A stretch of 64,000 nt of DNA. It comes from Verrucomicrobiota bacterium (lineage in GTDB: Bacteria; Verrucomicrobiota; Verrucomicrobiia; Limisphaerales; UBA9464). The stretch spans positions 62,001 to 126,000 of the forward strand of contig JAFLEF010000013.1 in the NCBI GenBank assembly GCA_017309115.1, given 5' to 3'. Positions 8,452 through 16,500 of this stretch are shown piece by piece (the stretch's first letter is position 1; every line of letters starts with the position of its first letter). The position numbers and the translations under genes are program-made. The notes beneath the pieces are model-generated. The model did not search any database, was not told the origin of the DNA, and saw only the letters and a list, made by a program, of their open reading frames with translations.

Positions 8452-8703
8452 GGCAGATTTTCGAAGAAAGTTAGGGAACCCGCCGAACGTATCCCACGTT
8501 CGACAACCGACAACCGCTGACCCGTCGAACAATTGTCTAAGTAGAACACTTTCGTCAACCGTTTGTTTAACTTTTTGTCGAACTCTAGGGACATCAGGCT
8601 TCCCTGTTTGTGCTTAAATCGCCGGATATGCCCCAAAAACGGGACGGACTGAGACTGGGTTTGGAGTTGTCTTTGTCCAGATTCTGTCTAACCTTTGCCC
8701 CAC
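8452..8703. promoter_or_regulatory. Divergent promoter region with clustered TTGTC boxes
   Basis: Between the sigma factor and the CarH-like regulator lie repeated octamers close to TTGTC[T/G]AA: 8533-8540 TTGTCTAA, 8563-8570 TTGTTTAA, 8575-8582 TTGTCGAA, 8684-8691 CTGTCTAA, and on the other strand 8499-8506 and 8525-8532. GTTCGACAA (8498-8506) and TTGTCGAAC (8575-8583) form an inverted pair. TTGTC also occurs at 8667-8671 and 8673-8677, just upstream of the regulator start. The density suggests operator half-sites for a dimeric or tetrameric MerR-type protein. The binding protein is inferred from position only. Confidence 0.5.
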
Positions 8704-9672
8704 ATGGCTGATCTTGGCCTGCGACATCCGATCAAGGTGGTCTCCGAGCGAACGGGGCTGAGCCCGCACGTCATCCGCGTGTGGGAGAAGCGCTACGCTA
8801 TCACCCAGCCGGAGCGGTCAGAGGGCAATCAGCGACTGTACCGGGACGAGGATATCGAGCGGCTGCGGCTACTCCGGCAGGTCACCGAAGCAGGTCATCC
8901 CATCAGGACCGTGGCCACGCTGTCCCTGGACGAACTGCGCGCGCTTTTGACCGCTCCACTTCGCGGCACGACACCAGAAGCCTTTCGCTCTGAGGCAGTT
9001 CCCCGACGAAGCCCGACCCCTGAACGGTCCCGGACCGGTCCTGAGTTGGTGGAGGCCTGCCTAGCGGCTATCGCAGCCATGAATGCCGCCGAATTGGAAT
9101 CCATTCTCGACGAGGCGGGCGTTTCGTTGGGTCAGGTGGCGCTCCTCAATCAGGTCATCTGTCCCCTGGTCCATCGCATTGGTGACGGATGGCAGGCCGG
9201 AACCCTGAAGGTGGCTCACGAGCATCTCGCCTCGGCCGTCATCCGAACCTTCCTTGGCAACGCGGCCCGTCCGTTCGCCGTCCACGCGTCCGCCCCGATG
9301 CTGATTTGCACCACACCTAGCGGACAGATTCACGAGATTGGGGCGGCGCTGGCAGCCGCAGCGGCCTCGAACCATGGCTGGCGGGTGACCTACCTGGGGC
9401 CTTCACTTCCCGCTGAAGAGATCGCGAGTGCTGTCCTTCAAAGTCACTCCCGGGCCGTTGCGCTCAGCATTGTCCATCCTGCCGATGACCCTCAACTTTC
9501 CGTTGAGATCAAACGCCTGCGTCGACTGCTCCCGGAAAATGTTCCCATTTTGGTTGGCGGAGCCGCGGCTGGTGCCTACCGGAAGACGTTAGAGTCGGTC
9601 GGAGCCAAAGTTTGCCAATCCTTGGCGGAATTCACCGAAGCTCTCGACCAGTTACGTCAGGGCTCGAACTAG
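8704..9672 (+). CDS. MerR-family regulator with B12-binding domain (CarH/LitR-like)
   Basis: 322 residues. The N-terminal MerR winged helix (about residues 6-70) contains VVSERTGLSPHVIRVWEKRY and the wing GNQRLYRDEDIERL. A linker leads to a four-helix cobalamin cap with W163-x9-E173-H174 (GWQAGTLKVAHEHL), the spacing reported for Trp131/Glu141/His142 of Thermus CarH. A Rossmann-type B12 domain follows, with His210 in QIHEIG (ExHxxG-like lower axial ligand) and GPSLPAEE. In characterised CarH, dark-state adenosylcobalamin tetramers bind DNA and light releases them; I infer the same logic here. It is divergent from a sigma-70 gene. The ATG at 8704 is used; a TTG lies nine bases upstream. Confidence 0.86.
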   Translation: MADLGLRHPIKVVSERTGLSPHVIRVWEKRYAITQPERSEGNQRLYRDEDIERLRLLRQVTEAGHPIRTVATLSLDELRALLTAPLRGTTPEAFRSEAVPRRSPTPERSRTGPELVEACLAAIAAMNAAELESILDEAGVSLGQVALLNQVICPLVHRIGDGWQAGTLKVAHEHLASAVIRTFLGNAARPFAVHASAPMLICTTPSGQIHEIGAALAAAAASNHGWRVTYLGPSLPAEEIASAVLQSHSRAVALSIVHPADDPQLSVEIKRLRRLLPENVPILVGGAAAGAYRKTLESVGAKVCQSLAEFTEALDQLRQGSN

Positions 9673-9680
9673 GCCGGGAC

Positions 9681-11516
9681 TTATTCGAGCCGGCCCTTCT
9701 GCGCGGCTTCCAACAAACGGGTGAAGTAGCCACCTTTGGGGGCCAACTCCGCCCAAGTTCCCTGCTCCACCACCCGGCCCTGATCCAACACCACGATCAG
9801 GTCGGCATTGCGCACCGTGGTCAACCGATGCGCGATCACAACGGACGTTCGACCCGTGCGCGCCGCATCCAGGGCTGCCTGCACCTGACGTTCCGACTCG
9901 TTGTCGAGGGCTGACGTGGCTTCGTCCAGGACCAGCAACATCGGATCGCGCACCAACGCGCGGGCAATGGCCACGCGTTGCTTTTGCCCCCCGGACAACA
10001 TCGTTCCGCGTTCGCCCACCATGGTTTTCAGTCCGTCCGACAGGCCGGCAATGACTTCCTCCAAGTGCGCGATACGAATGGCCTTAGCGATGTCCTCCTT
10101 GGTGGCATTGGGGCAGCCAAAGCGGATATTATTCTCGATGGTGTCGTTAAACAGGAAGGCCTCTTGCTCGACCATGCCAATTCGCGAATGCCAGGCCTCG
10201 GGTGTGAACTCCCAGTAATCCGTCCCGTCCACCACAATTCGTCCGCTCGAGGGTTCCCGCAGTCGCAGCAACAGACTCGCCAGTGTCGTCTTGCCGGATC
10301 CTGAGGCGCCGACTAACGCCACCGTCTTGCCGGCCGGAATCTTCAGATCAATGTCGATAAGGGCCTCTTTCCCGTTCGGAAACTTGAATCCCAGTTTCTC
10401 AAATTGGATGGAATGGCGCAGCCCTTCGAACGGCTTCTTACCAAACGGATGACTGGGAAAGGTCGGCGTTTGCAGCCACCGCAGGGCTTCCCGCACCCCG
10501 GAGGAATTGAAGGTCAATTGACCAAACATCGCCGAGATTTGATTCATCAGCGGCAGGGTCCGGATCAAAACAAACCCAATAAGCATCAGTTGGGTGGCCC
10601 CCAGTTTGCCCTGCTGGATCAACAGTCCATAGGCCCCAACCAAAAGGAGCATCGCTCCCGCGAGGGCAATTGTTTCGCTAATCGGCATCAGTGCATTGCT
10701 CAACAACGTGCCCCGGCGGTCAGCTTCCGCGACCTCCCAGTTCATTTGATCGAAAGCCTTGCGCATCCCTGGCAGGGCGTTATTGGCCCGCACCACTCGG
10801 ACACCGTTGAAGGAGCTGGTGACAAACGCGAACAACTCTCGCTGCGACTTGCGTTTCTGTTCGCCGCGGCCGCGCAAACGGAGGTGCACCCGGGAACCCG
10901 CGAACGCCACCACGGCGCCCAAAACCAATACCCCCATCATGAACTGCCAGCTGATGATGGTGATGAAGGCCAGGTAGAAGAGGGCCAGAAACGAACGCTG
11001 AATGATGAACAGGAGGTTCTCGACAGTCATTTGCGCCCGCACGGCTTCCATCGAGTAGGCGTGCCCAATTTCGCCGCTCTTTCGCTGTTCAAACACTCCC
11101 AAACTGGCGCGGTGCAGGTGCTCGAAGAGCGACGCGCGCAAATTCTGGGAGATGCGTCGACTGATGGCCGCCATCAAGCGCTGATTGAAGTACAGCAAAC
11201 CATTCTTCAACGCGACCGTCAAAAACACCATGCCGCAAAAGGCGGCCACGTACTGAACGTTGGAGAATCCCGCCAACCAAGGCGGTAGATCCGTCTTGAA
11301 GATCCGGCGAATCACCCCGGCGAGAACGGCCTGAGGATCGCCGTCCAGCATGTTGATCAAGGGCAGCAACAACCCGATCCCGACGCCCTCAAAGGCGGCC
11401 GAGGAGGTGGCAGTGATCAACGCGGTGATGACCAGCCAGCGGTTGGGCCGGATGTGCGGTCGGAGCTGATTGAGGTTGCGGAACAGCTCCCGCAGTAGCT
11501 TGAACCATTCGCTCAT
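9681..11516 (-). CDS. ABC transporter, fused permease and ATPase (MsbA/exporter type)
   Basis: 611-residue half-transporter. An N-terminal transmembrane domain with about six helices spans roughly residues 20-330. The nucleotide-binding domain follows, with Walker A GASGSGKTT near residue 402, the signature LSGGQKQRVAIARAL near 505, Walker B LLVLDEATSALD and the H-loop VIAHRLTTV. The domain order (TMD-NBD) and length fit a homodimeric exporter of the lipid-A flippase/multidrug group; the substrate is not deducible. It converges on the CarH-like regulator with eight bases between the stops, and no partner subunit is adjacent. Confidence 0.92.
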   Translation of the reverse strand: MSEWFKLLRELFRNLNQLRPHIRPNRWLVITALITATSSAAFEGVGIGLLLPLINMLDGDPQAVLAGVIRRIFKTDLPPWLAGFSNVQYVAAFCGMVFLTVALKNGLLYFNQRLMAAISRRISQNLRASLFEHLHRASLGVFEQRKSGEIGHAYSMEAVRAQMTVENLLFIIQRSFLALFYLAFITIISWQFMMGVLVLGAVVAFAGSRVHLRLRGRGEQKRKSQRELFAFVTSSFNGVRVVRANNALPGMRKAFDQMNWEVAEADRRGTLLSNALMPISETIALAGAMLLLVGAYGLLIQQGKLGATQLMLIGFVLIRTLPLMNQISAMFGQLTFNSSGVREALRWLQTPTFPSHPFGKKPFEGLRHSIQFEKLGFKFPNGKEALIDIDLKIPAGKTVALVGASGSGKTTLASLLLRLREPSSGRIVVDGTDYWEFTPEAWHSRIGMVEQEAFLFNDTIENNIRFGCPNATKEDIAKAIRIAHLEEVIAGLSDGLKTMVGERGTMLSGGQKQRVAIARALVRDPMLLVLDEATSALDNESERQVQAALDAARTGRTSVVIAHRLTTVRNADLIVVLDQGRVVEQGTWAELAPKGGYFTRLLEAAQKGRLE

Positions 11517-11804
11517 CGTCGACCGCCAGAGGTTGCGCCCGAAAGTGTGAGCGGTTCAAAGGGGGTAACTGTCTCACCCACTGACCAAGACCAGTCAGAA
11601 GAGCGGAAGTTTGGGTCAACGAACACGGCAGCGATCATCACGCTCTTGCAGAGTGGCGGAAACGAAGCTCTTGGAGCAAGCCTGCGAGCAGCCAAGGATC
11701 ATCAGCTCCGTCCATACTCCGCCAAAAAACCGAACCGAAGTTGCCTCGAATTGAGAAACCGCTTGATCCCAACCCCCGACATTCCTACTTTTCGCGTCCT
11801 TTGC

Positions 11805-11881
11805 GCACCCGTAGCTCAATTGGATAGAGCGGCTGACTACGGATCAGCAGGTTCCAGGTTCAACTCCTGGCGGGTGCACCA
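11805..11881 (+). tRNA. tRNA-Arg (anticodon ACG)
   Basis: A full cloverleaf can be drawn. Acceptor GCACCCG (11805-11811) pairs with CGGGTGC (11871-11877). The D-arm region is AGCTCAATTGGATAGAGC. The anticodon stem GCTGA/TCAGC encloses loop CTACGGA with anticodon ACG (read as ICG). The T-arm is CCAGG-TTCAACT-CCTGG. The discriminator A and an encoded CCA end occupy 11878-11881. Confidence 0.95.
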
Positions 11882-12005
11882 CTTCCTCCGCAGCTTCACT
11901 CCAGGCTCATCCCGGCAAGTTGTTCCAGTCCCCGGATTACCTCCGATAAGCCGACATCGAATCACTCGGCTTGACGGACTGGGGAGTCCGGACCACGACT
12001 GAGGC

Positions 12006-12206
12006 ATGAAACTGACGTGGAAGGACTCCGAAGAACTGGCCTGGGCACTGCTGGACAAATTTCCGGATCAGGATCCCCTGCGGCTCAGCTTCCCGAAGTT
12101 GCACAAGTTGGTGTGCGAACTCGAGGACTTCTCCGACGACCCCAACAGCTCCAACGAGAAGATTCTCGAGAACATCCAAATGGCCTGGTACGAGGAGAAG
12201 AAATAG
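12006..12206 (+). CDS. iscX: IscX-like Fe-S assembly accessory protein
   Basis: 66-residue acidic protein closely matching the IscX (YfhJ) pattern: an LTWKDSEELAWAL opening, FPDQDPLRLSFPKLH, then CELEDFSDDPNSSNEKILENI and a closing MAWYEEKK. In E. coli IscX binds the cysteine desulfurase IscS and iron and tunes the rate of cluster assembly. No iscS, iscU or ferredoxin gene is nearby, so it is detached from an isc operon. It starts shortly after the tRNA and its stop is four bases before the RidA-family gene, suggesting a two-gene transcript. Confidence 0.87.
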   Translation: MKLTWKDSEELAWALLDKFPDQDPLRLSFPKLHKLVCELEDFSDDPNSSNEKILENIQMAWYEEKK

Positions 12207-12210
12207 TCCC

Positions 12211-12600
12211 ATGCCCAAAGTTCCCCTCAGCCCGGCCGGCCTCCCTCCCACTCTCGGCCCTTACACCCACGGAATTCGCTGTGGTGACCTGCTCTTTTGT
12301 TCGGGCCAAGTACCCATCGATCCCGCGCATCCTGCCGGCCCCGTTCCGACCGACATCCGCGCCCAAACCCGGCGCGTGCTCGAGAACATCAAGCTGATCC
12401 TCACCAGCGAAGGTCTCGATTTTAAGCACGTGGTGAAATCGACGGTCTTCATGACGAATCTGGCCGAATTCGTGGGCATGAATGAAGTGTACTCCGAGTA
12501 TTTTCCCCAACCCTTCCCCGCCCGCTCCACTGTCCAGGTGTCCGCTCTTCCCCGTGGGGCCAGTGTCGAAATTGAAGTAACGGCCAGTTACACGGCGTAG
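12211..12600 (+). CDS. RidA/YjgF/UK114 family enamine/imine deaminase
   Basis: 129 residues, the standard size for this trimeric family, which hydrolyses reactive 2-aminoacrylate and related imines released by PLP enzymes. Recognisable blocks are GPYTHGIRCGDLLFCSGQVPIDP, QTRRVLENIKLILTSEG, VVKSTVFMTNLAEF, NEVYSEYFP and the active-site arginine region PARSTVQVSALPRGASVEIEV. It lies immediately downstream of iscX. PLP-enzyme products and Fe-S metabolism make a plausible but unproven link. Confidence 0.92.
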   Translation: MPKVPLSPAGLPPTLGPYTHGIRCGDLLFCSGQVPIDPAHPAGPVPTDIRAQTRRVLENIKLILTSEGLDFKHVVKSTVFMTNLAEFVGMNEVYSEYFPQPFPARSTVQVSALPRGASVEIEVTASYTA

Positions 12601-12937
12601 TCGCGGGGCGGAGCTCGGCGGGACGAGTCAACGTCCCCGAGTCCCACCCAGAACGGTAAATCAGCGCGGCTGTTCGCTTTCATAGCCAGATCTCCTTGGC
12701 GGATTCCTTGACATCACGCCTGTCAACAATCCTGACGAACGCGCCTCAGAGCCTCGTGATCTCAAGGTGTCTTTCGCCATAACACACTGCCGCAAAGTCG
12801 TTTTCATAGCAAACAAAGCCGAACCCAAGCGGCGGCACACGTTTTGCTTCGCCGAGCCGGGGCGCAGTTCTTCTCGCTTCGTCGAATTCCCAAAAGACTT
12901 CGGCGCAGCACCCAAAGTATCTACTGAAATAGGCTCC
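12601..12937. other. Intergenic region upstream of the VPDSG-CTERM gene
   Basis: No convincing gene. A perfect six-base inverted repeat, TTGACA (12708-12713) and TGTCAA (12721-12726) with a 7-nt spacer, lies about 210 bp before the next start and could be an operator. Reading frames here show no family features. Confidence 0.4.
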
Positions 12938-13513
12938 ATGAAATCTCTCGTTACTGCTCTCACCTTGGGCGCAGCCGCAGCGGCGGTCACCGTTCCGGCG
13001 CACGCAATTGCGTACTCATACCAGGACTTCGACCCGATCAACAAAGTGCTGTTCACGGGTGTCCTGGGTTCCGTGGAACACGAAAGCACCTTTGACATCA
13101 CCAACAACGACGGCGACGCCGGCCCGAACATTGTCGGCTTCAATAAGGACACTGAGAAGCTGATCGGTGGCTACGTCGAATTCGAACTCTGGGGCACGGA
13201 GATTGGGGGCGGCCTCCAAAAGGAAAAAGCCCGGTTCACCCTCGGTTCCCTTAGCTTCAATACCCCCGGACAACAAATTCTGGGCACACAAATCTACGGT
13301 GGCAATCTCACGGTGAGCCTCCTCGCTGACTTGCAGGCAGACGGCAGTCTGGACTACCGGGTTCGGCTTATCGACCAAGGATTGGTCAACATCGACACCG
13401 TTGTTCTCAAATCCGCGAACCTCGTGGCCCACGTCCCCGACAGCGGCTCTACGATGGCTCTGCTCGGAGCGGGCATGCTCGGTCTGGTCGCAGTCCGGTC
13501 GCGCCGCTCGTAA
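12938..13513 (+). CDS. Exported protein with VPDSG-CTERM sorting tail
   Basis: 191 residues. A Sec signal peptide (MKSLVTALTLGAAAAAVTVPAHA, cleavage after AHA) precedes a beta-rich body. The C-terminus is VPDSGSTMALLGAGMLGLVA followed by VRSRRS: the VPDSG motif, a hydrophobic helix and an arginine cluster, the tripartite exosortase-type signal known as VPDSG-CTERM and characteristic of Verrucomicrobiota. The protein should be processed at VPDSG and handed to the envelope or exopolysaccharide by an exosortase-family enzyme, none of which is in this window. The ATG at 12938 is chosen because it begins the signal peptide. A strong terminator follows. Confidence 0.83.
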   Translation: MKSLVTALTLGAAAAAVTVPAHAIAYSYQDFDPINKVLFTGVLGSVEHESTFDITNNDGDAGPNIVGFNKDTEKLIGGYVEFELWGTEIGGGLQKEKARFTLGSLSFNTPGQQILGTQIYGGNLTVSLLADLQADGSLDYRVRLIDQGLVNIDTVVLKSANLVAHVPDSGSTMALLGAGMLGLVAVRSRRS

Positions 13514-13543
13514 TTGATCGTTTTCAACGCTCGTTGTCTTCCC

Positions 13544-13571
13544 AAGCCGGACCGAATGGTCCGGCTTTTTT
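13544..13571 (+). terminator. Intrinsic terminator
   Basis: Perfect stem AAGCCGGACC (13544-13553) / GGTCCGGCTT (13558-13567) with a GAAT tetraloop, continuing into a T-run to 13571. It ends the VPDSG-CTERM transcript and could partly serve the convergent kinase gene on the other strand through the complementary A-run. Confidence 0.87.
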
Positions 13572-13590
13572 GTCTCCAGCGATGGTGCAA

Positions 13591-16500
13591 TCAGCCTGGT
13601 TCGGGCTCCAATGCCGCCAGGGCCTCCCGCAAATCCCGGAGCCGGGTAGGCTTGGCCAGCAATCGATCCACTCCTGGCGGAATATCCCCCTCACTCTGCA
13701 TCCGGTGTCCCCATCCCGTGAGCAGGATCACAGGCGTCTGCGGTGACCGCCGCTTGACGGCTTGCGCCACCTGCCTTCCGTCAATTTCCGGCATTCCCAA
13801 ATCAGTGATCACCACCGCAAACGGTTCTCCCTGCTCTAGTGCCGACTCAAAGGCCGATAACCCCTCCTTCCCACTGCCGGTCAACTTCACGTGGTGACCA
13901 TCCCCTTCGAGGGCATCCTGAAGGGATTTTCCCAGCATTGCGTCGTCATCTACGACCAACAAACGCAGGGAATTCGTCGGTCCCGGCGACGCGGGAGGTT
14001 CCGGTGCTGACACGGTTCCCAGGGGAGGAGTCGGAAACCACAGTTGAATTCGCGTTCCTTCGCCGAGTTGACTGATGACTTCGATCTCTCCCGAATGCCG
14101 CTGCATGGTCCCGTACACCATCGCCAAACCCAGTCCGGTACCTCGCTCTCCTTTGGTGGTGAAGAAAGGCTCCAAGCAATGGCGACGCACCTTCTCATCC
14201 ATACCCACACCGGTATCTCCCACCTCCAGCAACACCTCACTCGGAACAGGAATTGACTTCGCAACGCCGCCTTTTCGCGCGGCCCTTTGCGTGCGTAGAG
14301 TCAAGGTTCCACCCGTCGGCATCGCATCGATTGCATTGAAAATGAGATTGGTCAGCGCCTCCCGGATCTCACTTTCCACACCCACAATGGTCGGTAGTGT
14401 TGGGTCCAACTCCAAGCGAAGACTAATGGTGGTTCCCTGCCGTTGAGTTTGGTCCCGCCAGCGAGCCCGAGTTAAATCACTAACCCGACGAACTTGCTCG
14501 TTGAGGTCCACCAGCAGCGTTGGCTGACTCTCCTCCCTGGGCCGGTAAAACTCCCGAATTCGTTCCACGGTACTCGACACGTCCTGAATCGCCTGCCGGA
14601 TGATTTTCAGATTTTCCCGCGCGCCGGGACTTAGGTTTGGCTCTCGTTCCAACAAAGACTCCGTATAGAGCGCAATCGGGGAAATAGCGTTATTGATGTC
14701 GTGGGCGATCCCGGTGGCCATTTGACCCAGCGCGCGGAGACGTTCTTGCTGCAGTAACGTCTTCTGGGACTGGCGCAAATCGTCGTAGGCGCGCTGGAGG
14801 TTTTGGTACAGCTGCGCATGATGTGCCGCGAGAAAGACCTGTTCGCTTAACTGCTTGAGGAACTCGCAATCATCCGCCGAAAACCCACCCACTTCCTTAC
14901 GGGCAGCGAGCAGCAACCCCAGCGTCCGGCCATTTCGCTCCAAAGGAACCGCCGCCACTGACCTAAGTCCGCGCTCGGCCAACCGCCGGCACAGCCCCGT
15001 TGGAATCAACCGGAGATCGGGCTGATAGAACACCCCCGCTTGCAAACTCGATTCCAGTCCATTGGCGGCCGAGGGAAAGATCGCGCGCTCCGCCAGGTCC
15101 AACTCCACGTTCAAGGGTCGACTCCGCGGGCCCATCGCTTCCACCCGGAGCTCGCCCACTCCAGGGTCGAACAAGCAGATGACGTCGAGATCGATCGGAA
15201 GATTCGCCTCCAACTCCGTCAACGCGACGAGGAGGATGCTTTCCAAATCATGACGCTGGGCAATGGAGTGAGTGATCTGATTCACCAAGCGCATGCGAGC
15301 CACCTGCTGGCGCAACCGCTCTTCCGCCACCTTCCTTTCGGCAATGTCCTGAACGGTTCCCCGCATCCCCACAATCGTCCCTTCGGCGTTCCTTACGGCT
15401 TCGCCCCGCGACAAAACCCACCGCTTTTGTCCGTTCGACAGCCGAATCTGGCATTCAATCTCATGCGGGACCCCCTCCTCCCGGGTTCGCTTCAGGGCCT
15501 CTTCCAAGCGAACCCAGTCTTCCGCTGAGAAGAATCGTTCCAGTCCGGCTCCCGAGGGCGCCAACTCCGCTGAGGACACCTCAAACAACTGGTACATCTG
15601 CTCCGACCAGTTGGCCGCATCGGTGGTCTGGTCCCAGACCCAACTTCCCAAACGGGCCAAGCGCTGTGCTTCCACCAAGGAAGCCTGAGTGGCTTGCAAC
15701 GCTTCCTCAGCTTCGCGCTGAGCCGAAATGTCCGTGATCGAACCCGCCATTCGTCGCGGCTTGCCCGACGAGTCCCACTCCGCCTGACCCCGAGTCCAAA
15801 ACCACCGGTACAAACCCGACTTGGTCCGCAACCGCAGCACCAGGTTGTAAGGCGCATGGTTTTCGAAGTGCGCCTTAAGGGCGACATCCACCCGGGGTAC
15901 ATCCTCAGGATGCACCCGCGAAAAGAAGGTGTCGGAGTGGTTCTCCAATTCCTCCGGCCCAAAGCCCAACAGTTCCTTCCAACGTGGTGAAAAGTAGTCC
16001 TCTCCACTGACAACGTCCCAATCCCAAAGCCCATCACTGGACCCTTCAACCGCCCGGGAATAGCGGTCTTCACTCTCCCGCAAGGCGTCCGCGATCACCT
16101 TGTTCTCCGTGACATCCGACAGACTTCCGGCGAATCGTATCGGCCGGCCCCCGTCGTCCCGAATCGCCTGACCTCGAACGCGAAACCAACGGTACTCCCG
16201 ATTCTGCGTCTTCAACCGCAGTTCCTGATCAAACGGGGTCTGCCGGTCGAAGTGCTCCCGAACCGCAGACTTCAGTGACTCGCCTTCGTCGGGATGAACC
16301 AGGGTCAAGAGAAAATCGAGGTCTTCCTTTCGTTCATGCACAGGCAAGCCCAGCAACTCCCCACAACGCTTCGACCGATAGAGCTCACCCGACAACAGAT
16401 CTACCTCCCATAACCCTTCACTGATGGAATCCACCATCCGAGAGTAACGTTCTTCACTGATTCTTAGCCGCTCATCCGCGCGTTTTCGGTCGCTAATGTC

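Noticed and set aside
11547-12002. Open frame of 151 codons covering the tRNA-Arg gene
   Set aside because: Its middle (PVAQLDRAADYGSAGS-like) is the translation of the tRNA itself, a well-known false protein.
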